Assembly (NCBI GenBank): GCA_013360535.1
Contig: JABWBL010000154.1
Span: 1 to 7,543 of the forward strand
Origin: Planctomycetaceae bacterium
Lineage (GTDB): Bacteria > Planctomycetota > UBA1135 > GCA-002686595
DNA length: 7,543 nucleotides
Reading direction: 5' to 3'
Shown here: piece after piece, positions 1 through 6,951 of the stretch
How positions within the stretch are numbered: the first letter of the stretch is position 1
Layout of the letters: each line of letters opens with the position of its first letter
Notes under the pieces: model-generated
Databases searched by the model: none
Told to the model about the DNA's origin: nothing
What the model saw: only the letters and a program-made list of their open reading frames with translations
Program-made: the position numbers and the translations under genes

Positions 1-2
1 CC

Positions 3-995
3 CGTGGAGCGCGCGCGATCGCGCTCGAGCGCCACGCGCGCGGGGAACTCGACGGCGTGCTCGGGCTGGGCGGCTCCGCTGGAACGACGATCGGCACGGA
101 GGCGATGCGCGCGCTGCCGATCGGCATGCCGAAGGTGATGGTGTCGACGCTGGCGTCGGGGCAGGTGCGCTCCTTCGTCGGCGACAAGGACATCCTGATG
201 CTCAACAGCGTCGTCGACGTGCTCGGACTGAACCGCATCAGCCGGCGCGTGCTCGGCGAAGCTGCGGCGGCGATGGCGGGGCTCGTGAAGTTCCGCGCGC
301 AGGACGACGCGACGCAGGACCGGCCGATCGTGACGGCGACGATGTTCGGCGTGACGACGCCGTGCGTGCAGCGCGCGAAGGAAGTACTGGAGGCCGCGGG
401 CTGCGAGGTGCTCGTGTTCCATGCGACCGGCGTCGGCGGGCAGGCGATGGAGTCGCTCGTCCGCGAAGGGTTCGTGCAGGGCGTGCTCGACCTGACGACG
501 ACGGAGCTCGCGGATGAGTACGTCGGCGGTTTCCTGTCGGCCGGGCCGACGCGCATGAACGCGGCGGCGGAGGCCGGCGTGCCGACCGTGGTGAGCGTCG
601 GAGCGCTCGACATGGTCAACTTCCACGGGATCGAGACGGTTCCCGAGAAGTTCCGCGGCCGCAAGCTGCACCGCCACAACGACCACGTGACGCTGATGCG
701 CACTAGCCCTGAGGAAAACGCGCTGATCGGCGCCGAGCTGGCGCTCAAGGTCGCGGCGAGCCGCGGCCCGGCGCGGGTGCTGTTCCCGCTGCGCGGCGTG
801 TCGGCGCTCGACCGCGAGGGCCACGCCTTCGACGACGTCGTCGCGCGCAAGGCGCTGCTCGACGGCGTGCGCTCGCTCGGGAACAAGCTCGACGTGCGCA
901 CTCTCGACCTGCACATCAACGATGCGGCCTTCGCCGAGGCCGCCGCCCAGGCCCTGCTCGAACTGATGAAGCTCCCCCAGAGGAAAACCCTGTGA
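3..995 (+). CDS. Tm-1-like ATP-binding domain protein (UPF0261), 5'-partial
   Basis: This is the C-terminal 330 residues of a UPF0261 / Tm-1-like ATP-binding domain protein. The reading frame is open from base 3 and the start lies outside the window. The family is usually about 400 residues, so some 70-90 residues are missing. Counting from the GTG at 57, the glycine-rich [12 protein letters not shown] (3-14) and the following [12 protein letters not shown] (20-31) form the family's nucleotide-binding signature. [12 protein letters not shown] (51-62), [14 protein letters not shown] (121-134) and [11 protein letters not shown] (242-252) are further conserved blocks. The GTG at 57 sits inside the conserved domain and is not the real start. 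In plants this domain forms the N-terminal half of Tm-1, which inhibits tobamovirus RNA replication; the bacterial biochemical role is not established. The stop overlaps the next gene's GTG (GTGA), so the two are probably translationally coupled. Family assignment is strong; function is unknown. Confidence 0.93.
   Translation, partial: RGARAIALERHARGELDGVLGLGGSAGTTIGTEAMRALPIGMPKVMVSTLASGQVRSFVGDKDILMLNSVVDVLGLNRISRRVLGEAAAAMAGLVKFRAQDDATQDRPIVTATMFGVTTPCVQRAKEVLEAAGCEVLVFHATGVGGQAMESLVREGFVQGVLDLTTTELADEYVGGFLSAGPTRMNAAAEAGVPTVVSVGALDMVNFHGIETVPEKFRGRKLHRHNDHVTLMRTSPEENALIGAELALKVAASRGPARVLFPLRGVSALDREGHAFDDVVARKALLDGVRSLGNKLDVRTLDLHINDAAFAEAAAQALLELMKLPQRKTL
979..984 (+). promoter_or_regulatory. 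Ribosome binding site for the GTG start at 992
   Basis: AGAGGA lies 7 bases ahead of the GTG at 992, within the last codons of the upstream gene. It supports GTG as the true start even though it overlaps the previous TGA stop. Confidence 0.6.
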
Positions 996-1831
996 ATCCC
1001 CGTCGCAAGGACCGTGCAGCGATCCTGAAGCGGCTGCGCGAGAAGGTCGCGCGCCGCGAGCCGATCATCGGCGGTGGTGCAGGCACCGGCATCTCCGCCA
1101 AGAGCGAAGAAGCGGGCGGCATCGACCTGATCATCATCTACAACTCCGGTCGCTACCGCATGGCGGGGCGTGGTTCGCTGGCGGGGCTCATGCCCTACGG
1201 CAACGCGAACCAGATCGTGAAGGAGATGGCCTTCGAGGTGCTGCCGGTCGTGAAGGACGTGCCGGTGCTCGCGGGCGTGTGCGGCACCGATCCGTTTCTG
1301 TTGCCGGAGCTGTTCCTCAAGGAACTGATCGAGCTCGGCTTCAGTGGCGTGCAGAACTTCCCCACCGTCGGCCTGATCGAGGGCGAGCTGCGCGCCGGCC
1401 TCGAGGAGACCGACATGGGCTACGGCAAGGAAGTCGAGATCGTCGCGCTCGCGCACTCGCTGGACCTGCTCACCACGCCCTACGCGTTCAACCCCGACGA
1501 GGCACGCGCGATGACGCGGGCCGGCGCCGACATCGTCGTCGCGCACATGGGCTGCACGAGCGGCGGCACGATCGGCACGAAGTCGGTCAAGCCGATCGAC
1601 GACTGCGTGCGGCGCATCGAGGCGATCGCGGGCGCCGCGAAGTCCGAACGTGGCGACGTGCTCGTGTTGTGCCACGGCGGGCCGCTGGCCGAGCCCGAGC
1701 AGGCGCAGTACATCTTCGACCGCGTCGAGGGTTGCCACGGCTTCTACGGCGCGAGCTCTACCGAGCGCCTCCCCACCGAGGTCGCGATCCGCGAGCAGAT
1801 CCGCCGCTTCAAGGGACTGCGCCTGCGATGA
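992..1831 (+). CDS. Phosphoenolpyruvate hydrolase family TIM-barrel protein
   Basis: This 279-residue protein matches the PEP-hydrolase-family TIM barrel (PF09370 type), known as the C-terminal half of plant Tm-1. The start is GTG at 992, with AGAGGA 7 bases upstream. Visible family blocks are [19 protein letters not shown] (25-43), [19 protein letters not shown] (44-62), [11 protein letters not shown] (92-102), [13 protein letters not shown] (119-131), [14 protein letters not shown] (182-195) and LVLCHGGPL (224-232). The C-terminal [12 protein letters not shown] (250-261) is the usual last phosphate-loop-like strand-turn. Length is normal for the stand-alone form, and there is no signal peptide or membrane segment, so it is cytoplasmic. 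It overlaps the UPF0261 gene upstream and the cupin gene downstream by 4 bases each, implying one operon and probably a complex with the UPF0261 product. The family name implies hydrolysis of a PEP-type bond, but the true substrate is not known from sequence. Confidence 0.93.
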   Translation: MNPRRKDRAAILKRLREKVARREPIIGGGAGTGISAKSEEAGGIDLIIIYNSGRYRMAGRGSLAGLMPYGNANQIVKEMAFEVLPVVKDVPVLAGVCGTDPFLLPELFLKELIELGFSGVQNFPTVGLIEGELRAGLEETDMGYGKEVEIVALAHSLDLLTTPYAFNPDEARAMTRAGADIVVAHMGCTSGGTIGTKSVKPIDDCVRRIEAIAGAAKSERGDVLVLCHGGPLAEPEQAQYIFDRVEGCHGFYGASSTERLPTEVAIREQIRRFKGLRLR

Positions 1832-2241
1832 GTTGCGAGCACTGCCTGCGTTTCGTCACCTCCGGCGACGCCCAGATCGAGGTCCTGCCCTGGGGCCCGC
1901 ACGAGTGGCTCGCGCGCCCCGGCCTCGTCGACGCCGAGCGCCTGCAGCTCGTGCGCGTGACGATGCCGCCGGGTTGTGCGCACCGCTTCCACCGCCACCC
2001 GTGCTTCGAGGAGCTCCTGTACGTGCTCTCCGGCCGCATCGAGCAGTGGGTCGGCCGCGAGAAGCGCGTGCTCGGCCCCGGCGACGTCGCCCACGTGCCG
2101 CGCGACGAGGTGCACGGCTCCTACAACGACTTCGAGGAACCTTGCGTGTTCCTCGCGATCCTCTCCGAGAACCGCTTCGACGGCCCGGCCGTGATCGACA
2201 TGTCGGAAGAGGAGCCTTGGAGCAAGCTGCGCGCGCGCTGA
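1828..2241 (+). CDS. Small single-domain cupin protein
   Basis: This 137-residue protein is a single-domain cupin. Motif 1 is complete: Gly49, His55, His57, Glu62 and Gly69 fit the spacing G(X)5HXH(X)4E(X)6G. Motif 2 is present as Gly85, Pro91, Asp93, His96 and Asn100, with Asp where Gly is common. The three histidines and the glutamate can bind one divalent metal, so the protein is probably an active metal cupin (isomerase, dioxygenase or epimerase type) or a small-molecule sensor. It begins with the ATG inside the ATGA overlap with the preceding gene; AAGGGA at 1811-1816 could be its ribosome binding site. The context implies a role in the same unknown pathway as the UPF0261 / PEP-hydrolase pair. 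No DNA-binding domain is fused to it. The fold is secure; the substrate is unknown. Confidence 0.9.
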   Translation: MSCEHCLRFVTSGDAQIEVLPWGPHEWLARPGLVDAERLQLVRVTMPPGCAHRFHRHPCFEELLYVLSGRIEQWVGREKRVLGPGDVAHVPRDEVHGSYNDFEEPCVFLAILSENRFDGPAVIDMSEEEPWSKLRAR

Positions 2242-2252
2242 ACGCTCAGCGC
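2235..2252. terminator. Hairpin spanning both stop codons of converging genes
   Basis: GCGCTGA (2235-2241) and TCAGCGC (2246-2252) form a perfect 7-bp stem around the 4-base loop ACGC. The stem contains the cupin TGA on one strand and the methyltransferase TGA on the other. There is no T-tract, so an intrinsic bidirectional terminator is possible but not shown. Part of the symmetry follows simply from two facing TGA stops. Confidence 0.4.
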
Positions 2253-3193
2253 CGGCGCAGCACGGCGTAGTCCTGCCAGCCGTCGGGCCCCTCGTGCAGC
2301 GCGACGAGCTCGAACTCGCGCGTCCACTCGCGCTCGACGAACGCGCGCGTCAGGAAGGTGTTGCCGTACAGCGAGTAGTCGAGCTTCCTCCAGTGTTCCT
2401 CGTTGCTGGCGTGGTGCGACTGGAGCCGGCCGAACTCGTAGAACAGGTAGCCCTCCGAGGCGAGCTTGACGAGATCGCCGCGCAGCCGTTCAGCCGTCGG
2501 CGTCGTCGACGGCGCCGTGCCGTCCAGCCAGCGCTCGACGGCGCGCTTGCCGTGGAACGTGAGCGAAGCGAGCGCCCCCGGCTTCAGCACACGCGCGAGC
2601 TCGGCCAGCCACGCGCGCTGCGCATCGAGCGGCAGGTGCGTGAAGACCGAGAACGAGTAGGCTGCGTCGAAGCTCGCGCTGGGCAAGCCCGTCGGCGGGA
2701 GGGCGGCGATCGTGTGGAACTCCGCGAAGCCGAGGTTCCCGCGGCTCCACGCGATCGCGTCGGCGTCGATGTCGACGCCCGTGAAGCGGCAGGCGTGCGC
2801 GAAGCGCGTGAAGTGGCGCAGGATGCGGCCGCAGCCGCAGCCGAACTCGAGCACGTGGCCCTGCTCGAACGCGAACCCCGCGTCGCGCAGGGTCGTCACG
2901 ACGCGCCGCCAGTCGACGATCCCGCCCCGGCGGAAGGTCTCGTGGGAACAGCCCCAGCCGGCGACGCGCTCGAGCAGCTCGGCCGGAGGGAAAGGGAGCT
3001 CAGCCGCGGCGAGGCCAGGGTCCTCCCCCGCCCCGTGCCAGACCAGCCAGATCCAGAACTCGATGTTCTCGATGGAGCCGTACAGGCGGCGCAGGTCGGG
3101 GCGCGCGCTCCATACGCGCTCAGCTTCGCGAAACAGGGTTCGTATGTTGGGCTGCAGCGAGTCCGTCAGGGGGAGGCCGGTTCTGGAGTCCAT
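2246..3193 (-). CDS. Class I SAM-dependent methyltransferase
   Basis: This is a 315-residue protein with a methyltransferase core of the methyltransf_11/UbiE-like type. Motif I is VLEFGCGCGR (114-123), the SAM-binding glycine loop. VDID (140-143) ends with the acidic residue expected to hold the ribose hydroxyls. FDAAYSFSVFTHLP (175-188) and LKPGALASLTFHG (203-215) are the later motifs. About 110 residues precede the core, including an aromatic stretch IENIEFWIWLVWHG, which may be a helical substrate lid. The C-terminal 100 residues have no feature I recognise. The ATG at 3193 is preferred over TTG at 3226, because the GGGGGAGG near that TTG is only about 1 base away; TTG at 3214 is a third option. 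The gene is divergent from the halogenase-like gene and converges on the cupin with a 4-bp gap. The substrate (small molecule, glycan or lipid) cannot be read from the sequence. Confidence 0.85.
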   Translation of the reverse strand: MDSRTGLPLTDSLQPNIRTLFREAERVWSARPDLRRLYGSIENIEFWIWLVWHGAGEDPGLAAAELPFPPAELLERVAGWGCSHETFRRGGIVDWRRVVTTLRDAGFAFEQGHVLEFGCGCGRILRHFTRFAHACRFTGVDIDADAIAWSRGNLGFAEFHTIAALPPTGLPSASFDAAYSFSVFTHLPLDAQRAWLAELARVLKPGALASLTFHGKRAVERWLDGTAPSTTPTAERLRGDLVKLASEGYLFYEFGRLQSHHASNEEHWRKLDYSLYGNTFLTRAFVEREWTREFELVALHEGPDGWQDYAVLRRR

Positions 3194-3258
3194 GCGATGC
3201 GTCGCCGGGAGCAAGCGCCGTTCCAAGCCTCCCCCGCATGCTGGGGCGGGGTCGTCGG

Positions 3259-3273
3259 CCGGAACGTCCGAAC
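3259..3273. promoter_or_regulatory. Possible secondary operator half-sites
   Basis: CCGGAACG (3259-3266) repeats the right arm of the palindrome at 3319-3340 (CCGGAACG at 3334-3341). It is followed by GTCCGAAC (3266-3273), a near copy of TCCGGAAC. The two lie about 75 bases from the main palindrome and nearer the methyltransferase start. They may be weaker sites for the same regulator or chance in GC-rich sequence. Confidence 0.25.
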
Positions 3274-3318
3274 TGTCCAGCGCCGGGCACGGAAAGCCCG
3301 TGACAAGGCCGTCAGGTT

Positions 3319-3340
3319 GTTCCGGACACCGATCCGGAAC
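3319..3340. promoter_or_regulatory. Perfect 8-bp inverted repeat, candidate operator
   Basis: GTTCCGGA (3319-3326) and TCCGGAAC (3333-3340) are exact reverse complements separated by CACCGA. The repeat covers the candidate -35 box and half of the -35/-10 spacer of the promoter of the gene starting at 3361. That is where a dimeric repressor would block RNA polymerase. No regulator gene lies in the window. The same DNA could fold as an RNA hairpin, but it lies upstream of the predicted transcription start. Confidence 0.5.
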
Positions 3341-3352
3341 GCTCCCTACAAT
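3323..3352 (+). promoter_or_regulatory. Sigma70-like promoter for a probably leaderless mRNA
   Basis: TACAAT at 3347-3352 matches the -10 consensus at five of six bases. CGGACA at 3323-3328, 18 bases upstream, matches the -35 consensus at four of six. The -10 box ends 8 bases before the ATG at 3361, so transcription would begin at or next to the start codon. No Shine-Dalgarno sequence lies before that ATG (the bases are CCTTCCCC). An in-frame TGA at 3301 and the absence of any other start codon between it and 3361 fix the gene start. Confidence 0.5.
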
Positions 3353-3360
3353 CCTTCCCC

Positions 3361-5127
3361 ATGGTCGATCCCTCCCCCAACCCGGGCGCCACGGGCGCGG
3401 ACATCCAGTGCGACGTCGCGATCATCGGGGGCGGCCCCGGCGGCAGCACCACGGCGGGCCTGTTGCGCAAGTACGGGCCGGAGTTCTCGGTGCACGTCTT
3501 CGAGCGCGAGCGCATGCCGCGCGAGCACGTCGGCGAGAGCCAGCTGCCCCCGATCGGCCGGATCCTCGAGGAGCTCGGCTGCTGGGACAAGATCGAGGCG
3601 GCCAACTTCCCGATCAAGATCGGCGCCACCTACCGCTGGGGCAAGACGCCGGAGCTGTGGGACTTCGAGTTCCTGCCGCTGCACGAGTTCAAGGACGAGC
3701 CGCGCCCGGCGAAGTACGCGGGCCAGCGCCTCAAGACCGCGCTGCAGGTCGACCGCGCCGTGTACGACCAGATCCTGCTGCACCACGCGGCCGAGCTCGG
3801 CGCCACGGTGCACGAGGAGACGCCGGTCGCGACGATCGAGCGCCAGGGCGACCGCATCACCGGCCTCGTGCTGAAGGACGGGCGGCGCGTGCGCGCGCGC
3901 TGGTACATCGACGCCTCCGGCCACGCGGGGATCCTGCGCCGCACGATGGGCGTGCAGGTCGAGGAACCGACCGCGCTGCAGAACGTCGCCTTCTGGGACT
4001 ACTGGGAGAACGCGAAATGGGCCGTCGAGATCGGCGTCGGCGGCACGCGCGTGCAGGTGCTCAGCCAGAAGCACGGCTGGATCTGGTTCATCCCGCTGGG
4101 ACCGACGCGCACGAGCATCGGCTTCGTCGTGCCGCGCGAGCACTTCAAGTCGATGGGCGTCTCCCCGAAGGAGGCCTACGAGCAGGTCGTGCGCGGCGAC
4201 GAGCGCGTCGCGTCGTTGATCGCGGGCGGCACGCCGACGGGCAACGTGCTCACGACGAAGGACTGGTCCTTCGTCTCCGACCGCGCCTACGGCGAGAACT
4301 GGTTCCTCGTCGGCGAGGCGATCGGTTTCGCCGACCCGATCCTCGCGGCCGGGCTCACGCTCACGCACACGGGCGCGCGCGAGCTCGCCTACACGCTGCT
4401 CGCGCTGCTGCGGCGCCAGCACAACGAGCGCTGGCTCAAGTCGAACTACGAGGAGCTGCAGACGCAGCGCGTGCGCCAGCACATCCGCTTCGCCGACTTC
4501 TGGTACGCGGCCAACGGCCAGTTCACCGACCTCGCGCAGCACTGCAAGAAGATCGCCGACGACGCGGGCCTCAACCTGACCTCGCAGGAGGCCTGGCGCT
4601 GGCTCGCGCAGGGCGGCTTCACGCACGACGCCGTCGGCCAGCTCGGCATCGGCGGCTGCGACCTCTCCAGCGTCAAGCAGGTGACGCAGCGCTTCACCGG
4701 CATGCGCGCCAACTGGCACCTGAACGACGTGAACGTGCTCAAGCTCAACCTGTCGGGCGCGACGCCGAAGAACCTGCCGGTGTACGAGAACGGCACGATC
4801 CGCTCGGTGAAGTGCTACCAGCGCGGCCACCACCAGCTGCCGCTGACCGGCACGTTCGAGACGATCGTCGACCTGCTCGGCAAGACCTCGGACGTCGGCA
4901 CCTTGTACCGCTCGCTCCAGGCCGGAGTCGCGGCCGCGTTCCCCCCCAGCGAGGTCGAGGTGGCGCTGCAGCACCACATCCAGGCGCTCGAAGGCATGAT
5001 GTCCGAAGGCTGGCTCACCGGCAGCTACGACCCGTCGAGGCCCAAGCTCGCGCTCAACACGCCCGAGGAAGGGCGCTTGATCCACAAGAACCGCGACGGG
5101 CTCCCCGATCCGGGGACGGCGGGCTAG
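3361..5127 (+). CDS. FAD-dependent halogenase-like oxidoreductase
   Basis: This 588-residue flavoprotein belongs to the flavin-dependent halogenase / PHBH-like superfamily (Trp_halogenase type). The FAD-binding GGGPGGS (23-29) follows strand VAII. HVGESQLPPIG (56-66) matches the GES/GEA-x-x-P block. Lys86 in FPIKIGATYRWG (83-94) is in the place of the catalytic lysine region. WIWFIP (240-245) is the WxWxIP motif that marks halogenases. VGEAIGFADP (317-326) is the second FAD block. The FxDPxxSxG halogenase motif reads F323-x-D325-P326-x-x-A329-x-G331, with Ala for Ser. About 190 residues follow the core, as in CmlS/CndH-like enzymes that act on carrier-bound or phenolic substrates; this tail contains Trp-rich and His-rich stretches. 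If active it would need a flavin reductase to supply FADH2; none is in the window. It could instead be a non-halogenating oxidoreductase. The start is fixed by an upstream in-frame stop. There is no ribosome binding site, suggesting leaderless translation. Confidence 0.87.
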   Translation: MVDPSPNPGATGADIQCDVAIIGGGPGGSTTAGLLRKYGPEFSVHVFERERMPREHVGESQLPPIGRILEELGCWDKIEAANFPIKIGATYRWGKTPELWDFEFLPLHEFKDEPRPAKYAGQRLKTALQVDRAVYDQILLHHAAELGATVHEETPVATIERQGDRITGLVLKDGRRVRARWYIDASGHAGILRRTMGVQVEEPTALQNVAFWDYWENAKWAVEIGVGGTRVQVLSQKHGWIWFIPLGPTRTSIGFVVPREHFKSMGVSPKEAYEQVVRGDERVASLIAGGTPTGNVLTTKDWSFVSDRAYGENWFLVGEAIGFADPILAAGLTLTHTGARELAYTLLALLRRQHNERWLKSNYEELQTQRVRQHIRFADFWYAANGQFTDLAQHCKKIADDAGLNLTSQEAWRWLAQGGFTHDAVGQLGIGGCDLSSVKQVTQRFTGMRANWHLNDVNVLKLNLSGATPKNLPVYENGTIRSVKCYQRGHHQLPLTGTFETIVDLLGKTSDVGTLYRSLQAGVAAAFPPSEVEVALQHHIQALEGMMSEGWLTGSYDPSRPKLALNTPEEGRLIHKNRDGLPDPGTAG

Positions 5128-5132
5128 CGCCC
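5103..5132. terminator. Weak paired hairpins at the second convergent junction
   Basis: CCCCG (5103-5107) and CGGGG (5111-5115) form a 5-bp stem with loop ATC, inside the last codons of the halogenase-like gene. GGGC (5121-5124) and GCCC (5129-5132) form a 4-bp stem whose loop TAGC holds the stop codon. There is no T-tract. These could terminate transcription from both sides but are short. Confidence 0.25.
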
Positions 5133-6703
5133 TACTCGCGCGTCTCGAGCAGCACCGGCTTGTAGCCACCGCGCGAGCGGAACCACAGCCACAGCGCGAG
5201 GTAGGCGACGAACATCCCGATCGGGAGCACCGCTACGTGCCCGAGCGTGTCGCGCTGCACGTGCTCGTCGAGCGAACTCACGACCGCGCGCTCGGCCTCC
5301 GGCAGCGCCTCGACCTTCTTGGCGTCGATCGGGACGTAGCGTCCGAACACGCTCGACTTCGCCTCGTCGGCCAGCACCTTGCCGTGGATCTCGGGCGAGA
5401 CCTGCGCGAGCCGCTCCGCACGCCCCGTGTCCTGCCAGTAGCCGAACAGCGGGTTGCCGAGGATGCCGACGGCGATCATGCCGACGCCGGAAATCGCGTT
5501 GAGCGTGAGCGCGCCACCCTTGGGGAAGCGCTCCGACACGATGCCGAGCATCGTCGGCCAGAAGAACGTCTTGCCGACGCCGTACAGCGTCGCGATGGCG
5601 AGGATGGCGAGCCCCGTCGCGCCCGACAGCAGCTCGAGGCCGACCGCCGCGATGCCGCTGCTCACCATCAGCAGCATCAGCGGCGACATGCGGTGCACGA
5701 TCGCGCCCGCGAACAGGCGCAGCACCATCATGATCGCGGACGTGTAGATCAGCACCCAGGCCGCGTTGAGCCCGAGCTTGCCCATCTCCGGCTCGAGCAG
5801 CGACGTGATCCAGCCGTCGGTGCCCAGCTCCGTCGTCGCCAGCGGCAGCATGATCAGCACGAGCAGGAAGAACAGCGGCTGGCCGAGCGCGCGCACGCTC
5901 CACCCGAACAGCACCGCGACCACGGCCGCCGCAGCCCACGGCGGCGTCACCGGCAAGGGCCCGAGCTGGAACAGCACCATGTTCGCGAGCGAGCCGTCCG
6001 ACGAGAGCGCCGTGACCACGCGCCACAGTTCCGCGAACACGAGGCCGAGCACGACGAAACAGCCCAGCGCGCCGGGCTCGCGCAGCATCTCGACGTACGA
6101 GACGCCGGCCGCCACGCGCTCCTGCACAGGGAACTTCACACGCAGGCAGATCAGGCCGTAAGCCACCGTCGGCAGGAGCAGCAACCAGAACTTCGTGGTC
6201 CACTCGGCCCCGCTGAGCGCGACCGCGAGCACGCCGCCGAGCACGAGACCACCCGGCCAGCCCGCGTGCAGGATGTTGAGCCACTTGGTCTTCTCGCGGC
6301 GGAACATCGTCGCGACGACGGGATTGATCACCGCCTCGACCGTGCCGTTGCCGAGCGCGACCACGATGTTGGCCCAGTACAGGTCCCAGTAATCCTTCGC
6401 CATCACCGTCATCACGACGCTCGCGACGTGGCACACGAACGCGAACGCCATCGCGCGACCGTAACCGACCTTGTCGATCACGAGGCTGAACAGCACGATC
6501 GAGATCGCGAAGGGCCACAGGCCGGCGCCGAAGATCTCGCCCTTCTCGGTCTCCGAGAGACCGAACTGCACGCCCCACTCGTTGAGCGTCATCGCGCGCA
6601 ACACGAACCCGAAGGACGTCGTGATCAGCGAGACGAAGCAGCCGATGAAGAGCAGCCGGTCGGCGGCGCTGGGGGCAGCCGCCGGTTCGTTCGTGTGGGA
6701 CAT
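5132..6703 (-). CDS. MFS transporter, FucP/FHS-like
   Basis: This 523-residue integral membrane protein of the major facilitator superfamily has twelve or more hydrophobic segments. The clearest are about 16-36, 58-76, 84-103, 150-165, 172-188, 211-230, 256-289, 314-336, 341-360, 363-385, 400-420 and 488-508. VIDKVGYGRAMAFAF (75-89) is the cytoplasmic loop 2-3 signature. GNGTVEAVINPVVATMF (118-134) with KTKWLNILHAGWPGG (138-152) resembles the fucose/galactose/hexose:H+ symporter group, so a sugar or sugar-like solute and proton coupling are likely. Between the last two segments lies an unusual hydrophilic loop of about 67 residues (421-487), rich in charged residues, much longer than in E. 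coli FucP. The ATG at 6703 is preceded by AAGGA with 10 bases of spacing. The gene converges on the halogenase-like gene with a 4-bp gap, so it is not in its operon. It could follow the - strand gene fragment at 6820-6945. The substrate is not determined. Confidence 0.9.
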   Translation of the reverse strand: MSHTNEPAAAPSAADRLLFIGCFVSLITTSFGFVLRAMTLNEWGVQFGLSETEKGEIFGAGLWPFAISIVLFSLVIDKVGYGRAMAFAFVCHVASVVMTVMAKDYWDLYWANIVVALGNGTVEAVINPVVATMFRREKTKWLNILHAGWPGGLVLGGVLAVALSGAEWTTKFWLLLLPTVAYGLICLRVKFPVQERVAAGVSYVEMLREPGALGCFVVLGLVFAELWRVVTALSSDGSLANMVLFQLGPLPVTPPWAAAAVVAVLFGWSVRALGQPLFFLLVLIMLPLATTELGTDGWITSLLEPEMGKLGLNAAWVLIYTSAIMMVLRLFAGAIVHRMSPLMLLMVSSGIAAVGLELLSGATGLAILAIATLYGVGKTFFWPTMLGIVSERFPKGGALTLNAISGVGMIAVGILGNPLFGYWQDTGRAERLAQVSPEIHGKVLADEAKSSVFGRYVPIDAKKVEALPEAERAVVSSLDEHVQRDTLGHVAVLPIGMFVAYLALWLWFRSRGGYKPVLLETRE

Positions 6704-6819
6704 GCGCGAGGAATCCTTGGGGAGGAAAACTCTTTGGGGGCCGAGGGTGACGAGAGCAAAGCCTCGCCGCGCCCGGTTCGCCAGTCCCTGTCACCCGGCC
6801 GCGCCAACCCGGCCTCGCG
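6704..6819. other. Non-coding stretch upstream of the MFS gene
   Basis: This stretch has no credible gene. On the - strand it is the leader of the MFS gene, with AAGGA as a ribosome binding site 10 bases before the ATG. I see no convincing -35/-10 pair. CCCGGCC occurs twice near 6800, as a short direct repeat. It has more A and T around 6705-6740 than the surrounding genes, as expected for intergenic sequence. Confidence 0.5.
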
Positions 6820-6945
6820 TCACCAGCCCCACACGAGGCCCACTCGCGGGCCGAAGATCGAGAACACGAGGTCGCTGTCGCCGCCTCCCGTGCGCTCCGC
6901 TTCCAGCCACCCCACCCCCGCCGCCAGCTCGAGCCCCGCGCCGAG
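6820..6945 (-). pseudogene. C-terminal fragment of an outer-membrane beta-barrel-like gene
   Basis: The - strand frame ending in TGA at 6822-6820 encodes a 41-residue tail that reads like the last beta-hairpin of an outer-membrane barrel. An amphipathic strand LGAGLELAAGVGWLEAE is followed by a polar Gly/Asp turn (GGGDSD) and a last strand LVFSIFGPRVGLVWGW ending in an aromatic residue. By my count 38 of 41 codons end in G or C, as in the real genes here, while the opposite frame has many A/T third positions over 6841-6870. Upstream of about 6945 the frame runs antisense to the redoxin gene and loses this character, so the gene is cut off there. The tail is too short for a family assignment. 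It may be the remnant of a gene broken by rearrangement or one half of an assembly chimera. It ends 116 bases before the MFS start. Confidence 0.4.
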
Positions 6946-6951
6946 GCGTCG

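Noticed and set aside
1279..1827. An in-frame upstream extension of the cupin gene to 1279
   Set aside because: The extension is an Arg-rich out-of-frame reading of the PEP-hydrolase-family gene; the ATG at 1828 in the ATGA overlap starts the natural cupin.
3276..3310. A promoter for the methyltransferase on the - strand, using TTGTCA or TGGACA as -35
   Set aside because: Good -35-like hexamers exist, but no acceptable -10 lies at 16-18 bases from either.
2712..5165. An 817-codon + strand open frame overlapping the methyltransferase and halogenase-like genes
   Set aside because: It is an Arg/Ala/Pro-rich shadow frame crossing two well-supported genes on different strands.
3346..5169. A 607-codon open frame antisense to the halogenase-like gene
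   Set aside because: It is composed of Arg/Ala/Val/Leu-rich low-complexity sequence, has no recognisable domain, and is the usual by-product of high GC3 opposite a real gene.
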